DNA of 64,000 bases. Source: Mycobacterium sp. HUMS_12744610. GTDB taxonomy: Bacteria; Actinomycetota; Actinomycetes; Mycobacteriales; Mycobacteriaceae. The translations under genes were made by a program, and so were the position numbers. Positions 7,928-16,534 of the stretch are shown here, in pieces (the first letter of the stretch is position 1; every line of letters starts with the position of its first letter). The notes beneath the pieces are model-generated. The model saw only the letters and a list, made by a program, of their open reading frames with translations, was not told the origin of the DNA and did no database searches. The stretch spans positions 5,270,001 to 5,334,000 of the forward strand of contig NZ_JBGEDP010000001.1 in the NCBI RefSeq assembly GCF_041206865.1. The letters run 5' to 3'.

Positions 7928-8953
7928 ATGGCAGGTGAACAACGCGAACCCAATGTCGTCGTCCTCGGCGGCGGCTCCTGGGGCACCACGGTGGCGTCGA
8001 TCTGCGCGCGCCGGGGACCGACACTGCAATGGGTGCGCTCCGAGGTGACCGCCAAGGACATCAACGACAACCACCGCAACAGCCGCTACCTCGGCAACGA
8101 CGTCGTGCTCAGCGACGGCCTGCGCGCCACCACCGACTTCGCCGAGGCCGCCCACTGCGCCGACGTCGTGGTCATGGGCGTGCCCTCGCACGGCTTCCGC
8201 GGCGTGCTCACCGAACTCGCCAGGGAACTGCGGCCCTGGGTCCCGGTGGTGTCGTTGGTCAAGGGGCTTGAGCAGGGCACCAACATGCGGATGTCGCAGA
8301 TCATCGAGGAGTTGCTGCCCGGACATCCGGCGGGGATCCTGGCCGGCCCGAACATCGCCCGAGAGGTGGGCGAGGGCTATGCCGCCGCGGCCGTGCTGGC
8401 CATGCCCGACCAGCACCTGGCCACCCGGCTGGCGGCACTGTTCCGCACCCGGCGGTTTCGCGTGTACACCACCGACGACGTCGTCGGTGTCGAGATGGCC
8501 GGCGCGCTGAAGAACGTCTACGCCATCGCCGTCGGGATGGGCTACTCGCTGGGCATCGGCGAGAACACCCGCGCGCTGGTGATCGCGCGGGCGTTGCGCG
8601 AGATGACCAAGCTGGGCGTCGCGATGGGCGGGGACCCCGACACCTTCCCCGGGTTGGCGGGCCTGGGCGATCTGATCGTCACCTGCACCAGCCAGCGCAG
8701 CCGCAACCGCCACGTCGGCGAACAACTCGGCGCCGGCAAGCCGATCGACGAGATCATCGCCTCGATGAACCAGGTTGCCGAGGGCGTCAAAGCCGCCAGC
8801 GTGATCATTGAGTTCGCCGACGAGCACGATCTGAAGATGCCGATCGCCCGCGAGGTCGACGCGGTGATCAACCACGGCTCCACCGTCGAGCAGGCCTACC
8901 GGGGTCTCATGGTCGAGGTTCCGGGGCACGAGGTGCACGGCTCGGGGTTCTGA
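7928..8953 (+). CDS. gpsA: glycerol-3-phosphate dehydrogenase [NAD(P)+]
   Basis: 341-aa enzyme reducing dihydroxyacetone phosphate to sn-glycerol 3-phosphate for phospholipid synthesis; M. tuberculosis counterpart Rv0564c (gpdA1). The N-terminus has the dinucleotide fold VVLGGGSWGTTVAS, then PSHGFR and LVKGLEQGT. The C-terminal domain holds EMAGALKNVYAIAVGMG with the catalytic Lys, and GLAGLGDLIVTCTS. Length and ends are normal. It is divergent from the protease gene across 176 nt, and a strong hairpin follows about 100 nt after the stop. Confidence 0.96.
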   Translation: MAGEQREPNVVVLGGGSWGTTVASICARRGPTLQWVRSEVTAKDINDNHRNSRYLGNDVVLSDGLRATTDFAEAAHCADVVVMGVPSHGFRGVLTELARELRPWVPVVSLVKGLEQGTNMRMSQIIEELLPGHPAGILAGPNIAREVGEGYAAAAVLAMPDQHLATRLAALFRTRRFRVYTTDDVVGVEMAGALKNVYAIAVGMGYSLGIGENTRALVIARALREMTKLGVAMGGDPDTFPGLAGLGDLIVTCTSQRSRNRHVGEQLGAGKPIDEIIASMNQVAEGVKAASVIIEFADEHDLKMPIAREVDAVINHGSTVEQAYRGLMVEVPGHEVHGSGF

Positions 8954-9051
8954 CCGGCGCCGCCGCCGAAAATTTGCAGTCCCTTTGGGACCGGCCCGCT
9001 GGCTTGACCGGCGCCGCGAAGCCCACCTACCTTCGAGACATACCGCCGGGA

Positions 9052-9082
9052 GTTCCCAGCCCGCGAAATGCGGGCTGGGAAC
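9052..9082. terminator. perfect 13-bp stem hairpin downstream of gpsA
   Basis: Arms 9052-9064 (GTTCCCAGCCCGC) and 9070-9082 are exactly complementary around a GAAAT loop. No U-run follows, so it would be a non-canonical mycobacterial terminator. It could also be a leader element of the SulP relic that starts 73 nt later. Confidence 0.45.
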
Positions 9083-9154
9083 GTAATCTCCTGTGCGCCA
9101 ACATGTTACGGGCTGGCGATCGGCTTGTCCCCGCTCTACCGAGGGGAAGCGAGG

Positions 9155-9745
9155 ATGCCAAAAAGCCCGGCCTCCAACGCTTTCCCGAGCGCCCGCCCGC
9201 AACCGGCGCTCCAGCACGACGTGCCGGCCTCGCTCGTCGTCTTCCTGGTCGCGCTCCCGTTCCAGCCCGAGCAGCACCCCTTGCAGGAGATTGCGGAAGA
9301 CCACACTGAAGGCGGTCACCAGATAGACCCCGAGATCGCCCTGGCGGTCGCGCTCACCGGGTGGCGGGTGATGCGCGCCCGGGTAGCGGCCGGGCCGGCC
9401 GACGACGAGTGGCATGTGGTGATCGACGGCGCGGCGTGCACGTTCCTTGCGCTCCCCCGGCCGGCGCGGGTGCTCGCTTCCACCCCCGCCGGGGCCAATG
9501 CCACGGTGGACGTTTCGGCGCACTACCTGGATCATGCTGCGCATCAGGTGATCAGCGACTGGCGGCGCCAGCACGAGGCCGACGGCGGAACGGTCCACGT
9601 CCGGGGAAGGCTCGAGACGGGCCATGCCGCCCGCAAGACCGCCGGCGAGGTCGTCGAAGCCGAAAAGGCCCGAAGCCGCATCGTGATCGGTTTGTCTAAT
9701 CGAACCCGGAGAGACCGAAGGTGCTATTGGGCGCCCGGCCGCTGA
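9155..9745 (+). pseudogene. SulP-family transporter relic with deletion and inverted segment
   Basis: From ATG 9155 (GAGG upstream) the frame reads LQHDVPASLVVFLVALPF, the start of mycobacterial SulP anion transporters. About 390 residues of membrane domain are missing. After 9340 it resumes as LAVALTGWRVMRARV and a STAS-like part (WHVVIDGAACTFLALPR ... AISDW-type repeat QVISDWRRQHEADGG). The 78 nt in between (9263-9340) make sense only on the minus strand: GDLGVYLVTAFSVV then FRNLLQGVLLGL, exactly the 26 residues expected before LAVALTGW. So the segment is inverted in place. The frame stays open because 78 is divisible by 3. The product cannot be a transporter. Confidence 0.85.
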
Positions 9746-10052
9746 GCTTCTGCACGATCCACTGATTCATCGGCACCCCCTGCTCGGTGGCCTCCAGCGC
9801 TAGGCGGGCATGCAGCTCCGGCGACGTCCTGACGAGAAATTTCCCGCTATAGCGGCGTTCGGAAAGGGGTGCGGGAACTTGTTCTCCAGTGGCGCGCAGG
9901 TCCTCGACATGGTCCTTGACGGCCTGCTCGATGGCGGCCACGGCCTGTGGCGCGGTCGGCGCCTCGCGCCTCATGTAGGGCAATTCGACACACACGCCCA
10001 CGTACTCGTTGTAATCGGGCAGCCACTGAGCGCGGTAGGTATAGCGGTTCAC
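9696..10052 (-). CDS. HicB-like antitoxin / RHH regulator, no HicA partner
   Basis: 118 aa from GTG at 10052. The N-terminal half (YRAQWLPDYNEYVGVCVELP) is the partial RNase H fold of HicB. The C-terminal part (KFLVRTSPELHARLALEA, then VPMNQWIVQKLSG) is an Arc-type ribbon-helix-helix DNA-binding segment. HicB normally neutralises the RNase HicA and represses its own operon, but no HicA-like ORF lies on either side. Its 3' end overlaps the tail of the SulP relic on the other strand. A long palindrome at 10054-10085 begins two bases upstream of its start codon and probably is its operator. It may act as an orphan regulator. Confidence 0.8.
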   Translation of the reverse strand: MNRYTYRAQWLPDYNEYVGVCVELPYMRREAPTAPQAVAAIEQAVKDHVEDLRATGEQVPAPLSERRYSGKFLVRTSPELHARLALEATEQGVPMNQWIVQKLSGRAPNSTFGLSGFD

Positions 10053-10053
10053 G

Positions 10054-10085
10054 CGGGATTGATAGCACGGGTGCTATCAATCCCG
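10054..10085. promoter_or_regulatory. palindromic operator candidate 1 (15-bp perfect arms)
   Basis: GGGATTGATAGCAC (10055-10068) is followed by GG and its exact complement at 10071-10084. One more C-G pair outside extends the arms to 15 bp. It abuts the GTG of the hicB-like gene, as expected for an autoregulatory site. The core TTGATAGC..GG..TATCAA recurs twice downstream. Confidence 0.6.
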
Positions 10086-10182
10086 GGAGTCACTCATCCC
10101 CAGGCTGGAAGCCAAGGAACGCAGGGGCCCACGAGGCCGCCTTCCGGGGCCCGGCTCTCCAGAGCATATGGCTCACGCCGAA

Positions 10183-10206
10183 TTTGATAGCGCGGGTGAT
10201 ATCAAA
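10183..10206. repeat. operator-like palindrome copy 2
   Basis: TTTGATAGCGC then GGGTGATATCAAA is a degenerate copy of palindrome 1, with the outer TTTGATA/TATCAAA arms still exact. It is preceded by AGCATATGGCTCACGCC, which also resembles the sequence before copy 3. Confidence 0.6.
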
Positions 10207-10268
10207 AACGGCAGCCCAGTCATCCTCGCGGAGACGCGGGCCCCGGAAGCATACGGCGGCGCACGCAT

Positions 10269-10292
10269 TCGATAGCGCGGGTGATATCAAAT
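10269..10292. repeat. operator-like palindrome copy 3
   Basis: TTCGATAGCGC then GGGTGATATCAAA lies 86 nt after copy 2 and touches the 3' end of htpX. Copies 2 and 3 with their upstream AGCATA.GGC stretches look like an imperfect tandem duplication of about 86 bp. The region between the hicB-like gene and htpX (10053-10295) holds nothing else that I can assign. Confidence 0.6.
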
Positions 10293-10295
10293 CGC

Positions 10296-11156
10296 CTACC
10301 CGCGCGCCATCGCCTCCAGCCGACGGATGCGGTCCTCGATCGGCGGATGGGTGGAGAACAGCGACCCGATCCGCTCGCCCGCGCGGAACGGGTTGGCGAT
10401 CATCAGGTGGGCCTGGCTGGCCAGCTGAGGCTCCGGGGGCAGCGGCGCGGCCTGCACGCCGCCGGAGATCTTGCGCAGCGCCGACGCCAGCGCCAGCGGG
10501 TCACCGGTCAGCACGGCCCCCGACTCGTCGGCCTGGTACTCGCGCGACCGGGACACCGCCAGCTTCACCACCGTCGCCGCGACCGGCCCCAGGAACGAAA
10601 CCAGCAGCAGCCCAAAGGGATTCTCGCCGTCGCGGTTGCCGCCGAACATGCCGGCGAACATGGCCATGTTGGCCAGCGCGGTGATCACCGACGCCATCGC
10701 GCCGGCAATGCAGGAGATCAGGATGTCGCGGTTGTAGACGTGGGAGAGCTCGTGTCCCAGCACCGCGCGCAGCTCACGTTCGGTGAGAATGTCCAGGATG
10801 CCGGTCGTGCAGCACACCGCGGCGTTGCGCGGATTGCGCCCGGTGGCGAACGCGTTGGGCGCGTTGGTGTCGCTGACGTACAGCCGCGGCATCGGCTGGT
10901 GCGCGGAGGTCGCGAGCTCGCGCACGATGCGGTACATCATCGGAGCCTGCAACTCCGACACCGGCTGCGCGTGCATCGCCCGCAGGGCCAGCTTGTCGCT
11001 GTTGAAGTAGACGTAGACGTTCATGCCGACGGCGAACAGCATCGCGAAGACCAGCGCCGTCCTGCCGAACAGGGCGCCGGCGAAGACGATCAGCGCGGAC
11101 ATGCCGACCAACAGGACGAAGGTCTTCAATCTGTTGGCATGCGGATGCCAGGTCAT
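10296..11156 (-). CDS. htpX: membrane zinc metalloprotease HtpX
   Basis: 286-aa M48 family integral membrane protease, which removes misfolded membrane proteins under stress (Rv0563). Start ATG 11156 ([11 protein letters not shown]) follows GAGGAGG at ideal spacing and matches the family start, so the upstream in-frame ATG is rejected. Two N-terminal TM segments (residues ~13-50) precede the active-site helix GHELSH near residue 135. The third zinc ligand lies in [11 protein letters not shown], and TM segments 3-4 follow the HExxH. The C-terminus [19 protein letters not shown] is typical. Confidence 0.96.
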   Translation of the reverse strand: MTWHPHANRLKTFVLLVGMSALIVFAGALFGRTALVFAMLFAVGMNVYVYFNSDKLALRAMHAQPVSELQAPMMYRIVRELATSAHQPMPRLYVSDTNAPNAFATGRNPRNAAVCCTTGILDILTERELRAVLGHELSHVYNRDILISCIAGAMASVITALANMAMFAGMFGGNRDGENPFGLLLVSFLGPVAATVVKLAVSRSREYQADESGAVLTGDPLALASALRKISGGVQAAPLPPEPQLASQAHLMIANPFRAGERIGSLFSTHPPIEDRIRRLEAMARG

Positions 11157-11261
11157 CGGTGTCCTCCTCAGAACACTCAAATAAAGCTCGGTCGGGACCG
11201 ACCACTTCTCTTTGAACGCTCAGAATGACATTCCGAGTTCCGCAGCGCCCGGCGTTCCCGG

Positions 11262-12281
11262 CTAGCCGTGCCGGCTGATCGTGTAGTCGACCAACGTCCG
11301 CAGCGCGTCCCGGCCGGTGGTGTTGGGCAACTTGGACAGCTCGTCGTGCGCCTGCGCCGCATACTGCGCCAGGAACTGCTTGGCCTTGGCCATGCCCGGC
11401 GAGGCCCGCAACAACGTCAACGCCTCGGCCACCGCCTCGTCGCCCTCGACGGGCCCGGCGAGCAGGTCGCGCAGCCGCGCCGCCTCGGGCCCCGATTCAC
11501 CCAACGCGTAGACCATCGGCAGGGTCTTGACACCCTCGCGCACGTCGGTGCCGGGCAGCTTGCCGGACTCGTGGGAGTCGCTGTCGATGTCGATGATGTC
11601 GTCGGAGATCTGGAAGGCGGTGCCCACGATGCCGCCCAGCCGGCTCAGCCGCTGGACCTGGTCGTCGTCGGCGCCGGAGAACATGCCGCCGAACCGGCCG
11701 GCGGCGGCGATCAGGCAGGCAGTCTTCTCGTAGACGACCCTCAGGTAGTGCTCGATCGGGTCGTCGTTGCCGGTCGCGCCGTGGGTCTCGCGCATCTGTC
11801 CCGTCACCAACTGGGCGAATGTCTCGGCGATGAGCCGCACCGCATCGGACCCCAGCTGGGACACCAGCCGCGACGCCGTGGCGAACAGGTAGTCCCCGGC
11901 CAGGATCGCGACGTTGTTGCCCCAGCGCACATTGGCGGTGGGGGTGCCGCGGCGCACCTCGGCCTCGTCCATCACGTCGTCGTGGTAGAGCGTGGCCAGG
12001 TGCACCAGCTCGATCACCGCGCCGGCGACGGTCACCTCCTCGGCGTCGGGGTTGGGCCCCAGCTGCGCCGACAGAACCGTGAACAGCGGCCGGAACCGCT
12101 TGCCACCGGCGTCGAACAGATGCGTCAGCGAGTCGGTCATCACCGCGTCGGCTCTGCGCAACTCGGTGCCGATGAGCTGCTCGATCCGCTCGACGCCGTC
12201 CCGGACGGTCGCCGCCAACGCGGCATCACCGAAGTCAACGCCCGCCACCACCGTCGCCGGAGTCCTCACCCGACCAAACAT
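11262..12281 (-). CDS. grcC1: polyprenyl diphosphate synthase
   Basis: 339-aa trans-prenyltransferase that condenses isopentenyl diphosphate onto allylic diphosphates (Rv0562, grcC1). The first Asp-rich motif is in YHDDVMDE (~101), the second in SDDIIDID (~226), with GGKRFRP and GQMRE also conserved. Given its neighbours it most likely makes the isoprenoid tail that MenA attaches in menaquinone; tail length cannot be read from the sequence. Start is ATG 12281, or GTG 12269 as in the M. tuberculosis annotation. It is divergent from menJ with only 10 nt between start codons, so the promoters must overlap the coding ends or transcripts be leaderless. Confidence 0.93.
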   Translation of the reverse strand: MFGRVRTPATVVAGVDFGDAALAATVRDGVERIEQLIGTELRRADAVMTDSLTHLFDAGGKRFRPLFTVLSAQLGPNPDAEEVTVAGAVIELVHLATLYHDDVMDEAEVRRGTPTANVRWGNNVAILAGDYLFATASRLVSQLGSDAVRLIAETFAQLVTGQMRETHGATGNDDPIEHYLRVVYEKTACLIAAAGRFGGMFSGADDDQVQRLSRLGGIVGTAFQISDDIIDIDSDSHESGKLPGTDVREGVKTLPMVYALGESGPEAARLRDLLAGPVEGDEAVAEALTLLRASPGMAKAKQFLAQYAAQAHDELSKLPNTTGRDALRTLVDYTISRHG

Positions 12282-12291
12282 ACTGGTGCGC

Positions 12292-13530
12292 ATGGAGACG
12301 AGAGCGACCAGAGCCCCGCGGGCCCAAGTGGTGGTCGTGGGCGCCGGGCCCGCCGGCTCGGCGGCTGCCGCCTGGGCCGCCCGGGCGGGCAGGGACGTCC
12401 TCGTCGTCGACTCGGCGGACTTCCCCCGCGACAAGGCATGCGGTGACGGCTTGACCCCCCGCGCGGTCGCGGAGCTCGAACGGCTGGGACTGGGCGGCTG
12501 GCTCGACACCCGCATCCGGCACCGCGGGCTGCGGATGAGCGGGTTCGGCGGCGAGGTGCAGGTGGACTGGCCGGGCCCGTCGTTCCCTTCCACCGGCAGC
12601 GCGGTGGCCCGCATCGAGCTCGACGACCGGATCCGCCGGTGCGCCGAAGACTCCGGCGCGCGCATGCTGCTGGGCGCCAAGGTGGTCGCCGCCCATCATG
12701 ACGCGTCGCGGCGGGTGGTGTCGCTGAGCCTGGCCGACGGCACGCAGGTGGGCTGCGAGCGGCTGATCGTCGCCGACGGGGCCCGGTCGTCGCTGGGCCG
12801 CACGCTGGGCCGGCGCTGGCATCAGGAGACGGTGTACGGCGTCGCCGCGCGCGGCTACCTGGCCACTTCGCGCGCCGACGACCCGTGGCTGACCTCACAT
12901 CTGGAACTGCGCTCCCCCGACGGGGCGGTGTTGCCCGGTTACGGCTGGATCTTCCCGCTGGGCAACGGCGAGGTGAACATCGGCGTTGGAGCCCTGTCGA
13001 CGTCCAAACGGCCCGCGGAGCTGGCGCTGCGCCCGCTGATCTCCTACTACACCGACCTGCGCCGCGAGGAGTGGGGCTTCACCGGTCCGCCCCGGGCGGT
13101 GGCGTCGGCGCTGCTGCCGATGGGCGGCGCGGTGTCCGGGGTGGCCGGACCCAACTGGATGCTGATCGGCGACGCCGCGGCCTGCGTCAACCCGCTGAAC
13201 GGCGAGGGCATCGACTACGGCCTGGAAACCGGGCGGCTGGCCGCCGAGTTGCTCGACTGCGGCGACCTCTCGCAGCTCTGGCCGCGGCTGCTGCAACAGC
13301 ACTACGCCCGCGGCTTCTCGGTCGCGCGTCGGCTGGGGCTGCTGCTGACCTTCCAGCGGTTCCTGCCCGCGACCGGGCCGATCGCGATGCGCTCCCCGGC
13401 ACTGATGGCAATCGCGGTGCGGGTGATGGCCAACCTGGTCACCGACGAGGACGCCGACTGGGTGGCGCGGGCCTGGCGCGGCGCCGGCCGGCTGTCCCGG
13501 CTGATCGACCGGCGAACGCCGTTCACCTGA
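12292..13530 (+). CDS. menJ: menaquinone prenyl-chain reductase
   Basis: 412-aa FAD-dependent geranylgeranyl reductase family protein (Rv0561c, MenJ), which saturates the beta-isoprene unit of menaquinone to give MK-9(II-H2), the main mycobacterial quinone. The N-terminal FAD motif VVVVGAGPAGSAAA is at residues ~13-26. The family motif FPRDKACGDGLTPRAV follows, and LIGDAAACVNPLNGEGI is near 290. ATG 12292 faces grcC1 head-to-head, fitting a shared role in the isoprenoid part of menaquinone. Length and ends are normal. Confidence 0.94.
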   Translation: METRATRAPRAQVVVVGAGPAGSAAAAWAARAGRDVLVVDSADFPRDKACGDGLTPRAVAELERLGLGGWLDTRIRHRGLRMSGFGGEVQVDWPGPSFPSTGSAVARIELDDRIRRCAEDSGARMLLGAKVVAAHHDASRRVVSLSLADGTQVGCERLIVADGARSSLGRTLGRRWHQETVYGVAARGYLATSRADDPWLTSHLELRSPDGAVLPGYGWIFPLGNGEVNIGVGALSTSKRPAELALRPLISYYTDLRREEWGFTGPPRAVASALLPMGGAVSGVAGPNWMLIGDAAACVNPLNGEGIDYGLETGRLAAELLDCGDLSQLWPRLLQQHYARGFSVARRLGLLLTFQRFLPATGPIAMRSPALMAIAVRVMANLVTDEDADWVARAWRGAGRLSRLIDRRTPFT

Positions 13531-13570
13531 CCCTGAGATCAATTCGTGATCGCGGTGTATAGTCCCGCTA

Positions 13571-13903
13571 ATGAAGCGTACGAGGCTGGTCACGGGCGTC
13601 GCCGTGGCGGCTGCAGCAATCGCGCTGGCCGCGCCGGCGCAGGCCGACTATGACACCGAATTCAAGAACACCGTCAACGACTTCGGCGTCTATGGCCCCC
13701 AGGACCAACTCGCGTGGCTCGCCAAGATCGAGTGCGAGCGGATCGAGCGCGGCGTGGACCACGACGCCCACCAATCCGCCGTCTTCCTGCAGCGGAACCT
13801 ACCGCTCGGCACCACCCAGGGCCAGGCGCTGCAGTTCCTCGGCGCGGGTATCGACCATTACTGCCCCGACCAGGTCGGCTTCATCCAGCGCGCCGGGACC
13901 TAG
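13571..13903 (+). CDS. small secreted DUF732 protein
   Basis: 110 aa: an N-terminal signal peptide (VTGVAVAAAAIALAAPAQA, cleavage after AQA near residue 25) and a DUF732 domain with two Cys (IECER, HYCPDQ) expected to form a disulfide. It matches Rv0559c, a secreted protein of unknown function. ATG 13571 is 40 nt after menJ. The methyltransferase gene Rv0560c, which follows Rv0559c's locus in M. tuberculosis, is absent here. Confidence 0.9.
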   Translation: MKRTRLVTGVAVAAAAIALAAPAQADYDTEFKNTVNDFGVYGPQDQLAWLAKIECERIERGVDHDAHQSAVFLQRNLPLGTTQGQALQFLGAGIDHYCPDQVGFIQRAGT

Positions 13904-13928
13904 TTTTCCTAAGTTCCCGGCCCTCGCC

Positions 13929-14621
13929 TCACCGCAGCGGCTTGTACGCTGCGTGCAGTGCGACGATGCCCCCGGTCAGATTGCGCCACCGCACCCCAGA
14001 CCATCCCGCCCCGCCGATCAGGTGCGCCAGCGCGGCCTGGTCCGGCCAGGCGCGGATCGACTCGGCCAGGTACACGTAGGCCTCGGGGTTGCTGGACACC
14101 GCCCGCGCGACCCGCGGCAGCGCCCGCATCAGGTACTCCTTGTAGACGGTGGCGAACACCGCGCTGGTGGGCGTGGAGAACTCGCACACCACCAGCCTCC
14201 CGCCGGGCCTGGTGACGCGGGCCATCTCGCGCAGCGCCGCCTGCAGGTCGGCGACGTTGCGCAGCCCGAAGCTGATCGTGACCGCGTCGAACACGCCGTC
14301 GGCGAACGGCAGCCGCGTCGCGTCGCCGGCGACCTTGGGCACCCTACGGGCCGCACCCGCCGCCAGCATCCCGACCGAGAAATCGGCCGCCACGCACCAT
14401 GCCCCTGACTTCGCCAACTCGACCGTGGACACCGCGGTCCCCGCAGCCAGATCCAGCACCTTCTGGCCGGACCCGATCCGCAGCGCGGACCGGGTCGCGC
14501 TGCGCCAGTACCGGTCCTGGCCCAGCGACAGCACGGTGTTGGTCAGGTCGTACCGGCGAGCGACGCCGTCGAACATCGACGCGACGGCGCGGGGATCCTT
14601 GTCCAGGGCGGCGCGACTCAC
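13929..14621 (-). CDS. menG: demethylmenaquinone methyltransferase
   Basis: 230-aa UbiE/MenG-type SAM-dependent methyltransferase making menaquinone from demethylmenaquinone, the last ring step (Rv0558, annotated menH or ubiE). Conserved blocks are [30 protein letters not shown] (SAM motif I), ADFSVGML, and [17 protein letters not shown] 14621 was chosen because the family starts with SRAALDKDP. It converges with the DUF732 gene, leaving 25 nt between stops. Confidence 0.94.
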   Translation of the reverse strand: MSRAALDKDPRAVASMFDGVARRYDLTNTVLSLGQDRYWRSATRSALRIGSGQKVLDLAAGTAVSTVELAKSGAWCVAADFSVGMLAAGAARRVPKVAGDATRLPFADGVFDAVTISFGLRNVADLQAALREMARVTRPGGRLVVCEFSTPTSAVFATVYKEYLMRALPRVARAVSSNPEAYVYLAESIRAWPDQAALAHLIGGAGWSGVRWRNLTGGIVALHAAYKPLR

Positions 14622-14740
14622 GCAATAGACGCTACCGGGGCGGATCGGCGCCCCCGCACGGATCTTAGGATTTCCCCCTCGGCGCGCACGGTCGTTACCT
14701 AAGCTCAACCCTGCACCCATCACACGGAGGCACGACGCCA

Positions 14741-15301
14741 ATGGGATTCGGCCTGAGATCGCCATCGCTGCAGCGATGCCGGGTGGTTACCCGCCGCGGC
14801 CTGCTGCGCGCCGGCGTCGCGGCGGCCGCGGCCCTCACCGCGGGCGGGCTGGTTTTCGCCGCGACCGCGGAAGCCGAACCGGCCGCGGCGGCTGGGGCCG
14901 CACCGGCGGCCAGCCCGGGGCGCGCGATGGGACAGCGCCGGTCCGTCAACGCCGCCACCGAGGGCCAGTGCACGTGGGGCGCCCTGCAGAAGTGGTTCGA
15001 CGCCGGCGGGTACTACCCGGCCCTCGACGGCAACGCCATGGACTGGGCGGACTCGGCGCGGGCGCACGGTTGGACGGTCGTCACCGACGCGCAGCCACGC
15101 GCGATCGTGGTGTTCCAGCCGTGGCTGCCCGGCGTAAGCCCGTACGGCCATGCCGCCTGGGTGAACTCGGTCTCCGAACGCTTCGACGGCACGTGGGTGA
15201 ACATCACGGAGATGAACAACGGATCCCATGGCGGCGCCGGCCAGTGGTGGACCCGCGATGCCAGGAGCGTCCCCGGGATGTCCTACATCCTGATGCCCTG
15301 A
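14741..15301 (+). CDS. Tat-exported CHAP-domain protein (putative peptidoglycan amidase)
   Basis: 186 aa. A twin-arginine signal ([22 protein letters not shown]) precedes an Ala-rich linker and a CHAP domain. The likely catalytic Cys is in [11 protein letters not shown] (~76), His in [10 protein letters not shown] (~136), and a polar Asn/Glu in NITEMNN. CHAP enzymes cleave amide bonds in peptidoglycan peptides. There is no cell-wall-binding domain. As I recall, this gene is not between menG and mgtA in M. tuberculosis. It sits opposite to its neighbours, so it is probably monocistronic. Confidence 0.85.
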   Translation: MGFGLRSPSLQRCRVVTRRGLLRAGVAAAAALTAGGLVFAATAEAEPAAAAGAAPAASPGRAMGQRRSVNAATEGQCTWGALQKWFDAGGYYPALDGNAMDWADSARAHGWTVVTDAQPRAIVVFQPWLPGVSPYGHAAWVNSVSERFDGTWVNITEMNNGSHGGAGQWWTRDARSVPGMSYILMP

Positions 15302-15330
15302 GGCGGAAGGGCCTTAAGCGCGCCGCCTCA
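15299..15330. terminator. inverted repeat between converging genes
   Basis: TGAGGCGG (15299-15306) and CCGCCTCA (15323-15330) are exact complements. They overlap the stop codon of the CHAP gene and the last codons of mgtA, so the hairpin could act as a bidirectional terminator. No U-run. Confidence 0.35.
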
Positions 15331-16465
15331 GGCGCGCGGACACCTGCGCCCGGGCAAACGGCGACAGCACCGCCTCGTAGTGGCCGAGCAGCTCGTCACA
15401 GATGACCGGCCAGCTCCGGTGAAGCACGCTGCGCCGGGCCGCCTGCGCGTAGCGGTGCCGTTCGGCGAGCAGATGCGCGACGGCGGCGGGCAGCCTGGCC
15501 TCGAACTCGTTGACGGGCAGGAGCAATCCGGTGCGGCACGGCGTGACGAGATCACGCGGGCCGCCGGCGTCGGGGGCGATCACCGGCAGCCCCGACGCCA
15601 GCGCTTCTTGCACGACCTGACAGAACGTCTCGTGCTCGCCGGTGTGCACGAAGACGTCCATGCTGGCATAGGCCGCGGCGAGGTCGGCGCCGTAGAGCGC
15701 GCCGGTGAACAACGCCGTCGGCATCGCCGACCGCAGTTTGGCCTGGTCGACGCCGTCGCCGACGATGACGAGCTGCACCTGGCCGCCGGCGGCCAGCGCG
15801 GCGAGGCGTTCGACGTGTTTTTCCGGCGCGAGCCGGCCCACGAACCCGACGATCGGCCTGCCCTGTGGCGACCAGCGGCGCCGCAGCGCCTCGTCACGCG
15901 CCGAGGGCGCATAACGGATGATGTCGACCCCGCGCCCCCACTGGTGCACCCGCGGGATGCGCCGGGCCACCAGCGACTCCACCGTGGCGCTGGAGGGGGC
16001 CAGGGTGCGGTCGGCCAGGCCGTGCAGGTGCCGGAACCACGCCCACGCCGCCCGGGTGGTGATGCCGATGCCGTAGCTCTTCGCGAAACCCGGGACGTCG
16101 GTCTGGTAGACCGCGACGGCCGGCACCCCGAGACGGCGCGCGGCCCGCACCCCGCCGTAGCCGAGTAGCGCCGGCGAGGCCAGATGAATGACGTCGGGGT
16201 CGAACCCGCGCAGGGTGCGCACCATGCGGGGGGTGGGCACCCCGAGCGGCAACGTGGTCACCTTCGGGAACATCCGCGACGGCACCCGATGCACCCGGAT
16301 CCCGTCGTGAATGCGCTCGGCGGGAGGCTCACCCGGCGGGGTGTCGGGTGCGATGACGAGAGCCTCGTGCCCCGTCCTGCGCAGGTGCTCGAGCACCCGG
16401 ATCACCGAGTTGCTGACACCGTTGACATGCGGGAGGAAGGATTCGGCGACGATCGCAACGCGCAC
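15314..16465 (-). CDS. mgtA: GDP-mannose-dependent alpha-mannosyltransferase
   Basis: 383-aa GT4 glycosyltransferase (GT-B fold), counterpart of Rv0557 (MgtA, earlier called PimB). It begins [20 protein letters not shown], typical of the family. GRGVD and [16 protein letters not shown] are donor-site blocks, and [19 protein letters not shown] carries the ExxxxxxxE motif. MgtA mannosylates a glycolipid acceptor toward lipomannan-like glycans at the inner membrane face. It lies 69 nt downstream of the Rv0556-like gene and may be the last gene of the menD-containing leftward operon. Confidence 0.93.
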   Translation of the reverse strand: MRVAIVAESFLPHVNGVSNSVIRVLEHLRRTGHEALVIAPDTPPGEPPAERIHDGIRVHRVPSRMFPKVTTLPLGVPTPRMVRTLRGFDPDVIHLASPALLGYGGVRAARRLGVPAVAVYQTDVPGFAKSYGIGITTRAAWAWFRHLHGLADRTLAPSSATVESLVARRIPRVHQWGRGVDIIRYAPSARDEALRRRWSPQGRPIVGFVGRLAPEKHVERLAALAAGGQVQLVIVGDGVDQAKLRSAMPTALFTGALYGADLAAAYASMDVFVHTGEHETFCQVVQEALASGLPVIAPDAGGPRDLVTPCRTGLLLPVNEFEARLPAAVAHLLAERHRYAQAARRSVLHRSWPVICDELLGHYEAVLSPFARAQVSARLRRRA

Positions 16466-16534
16466 ATCACGATAATGTCAGGGCCGACTGTCGATTAGGT
16501 TGCCGACGGGCATACGTCGTTTGAAATCTGCTGC

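Noticed and set aside
8951..9017. Direct repeat TGACCGGCGCCGC at 8951 and 9005 as an element boundary
   Set aside because: Such GC-rich 13-mers are common in this genome type and nothing mobile lies between them.
7715..9625. 636-codon minus-strand frame across gpsA and the SulP relic
   Set aside because: Mostly the antisense of gpsA. The only meaningful part is the inverted 26-codon SulP segment, reported separately.
10281..11228. 315-codon plus-strand frame over htpX
   Set aside because: Antisense shadow; htpX has HExxH, TM segments and a good ribosome binding site.
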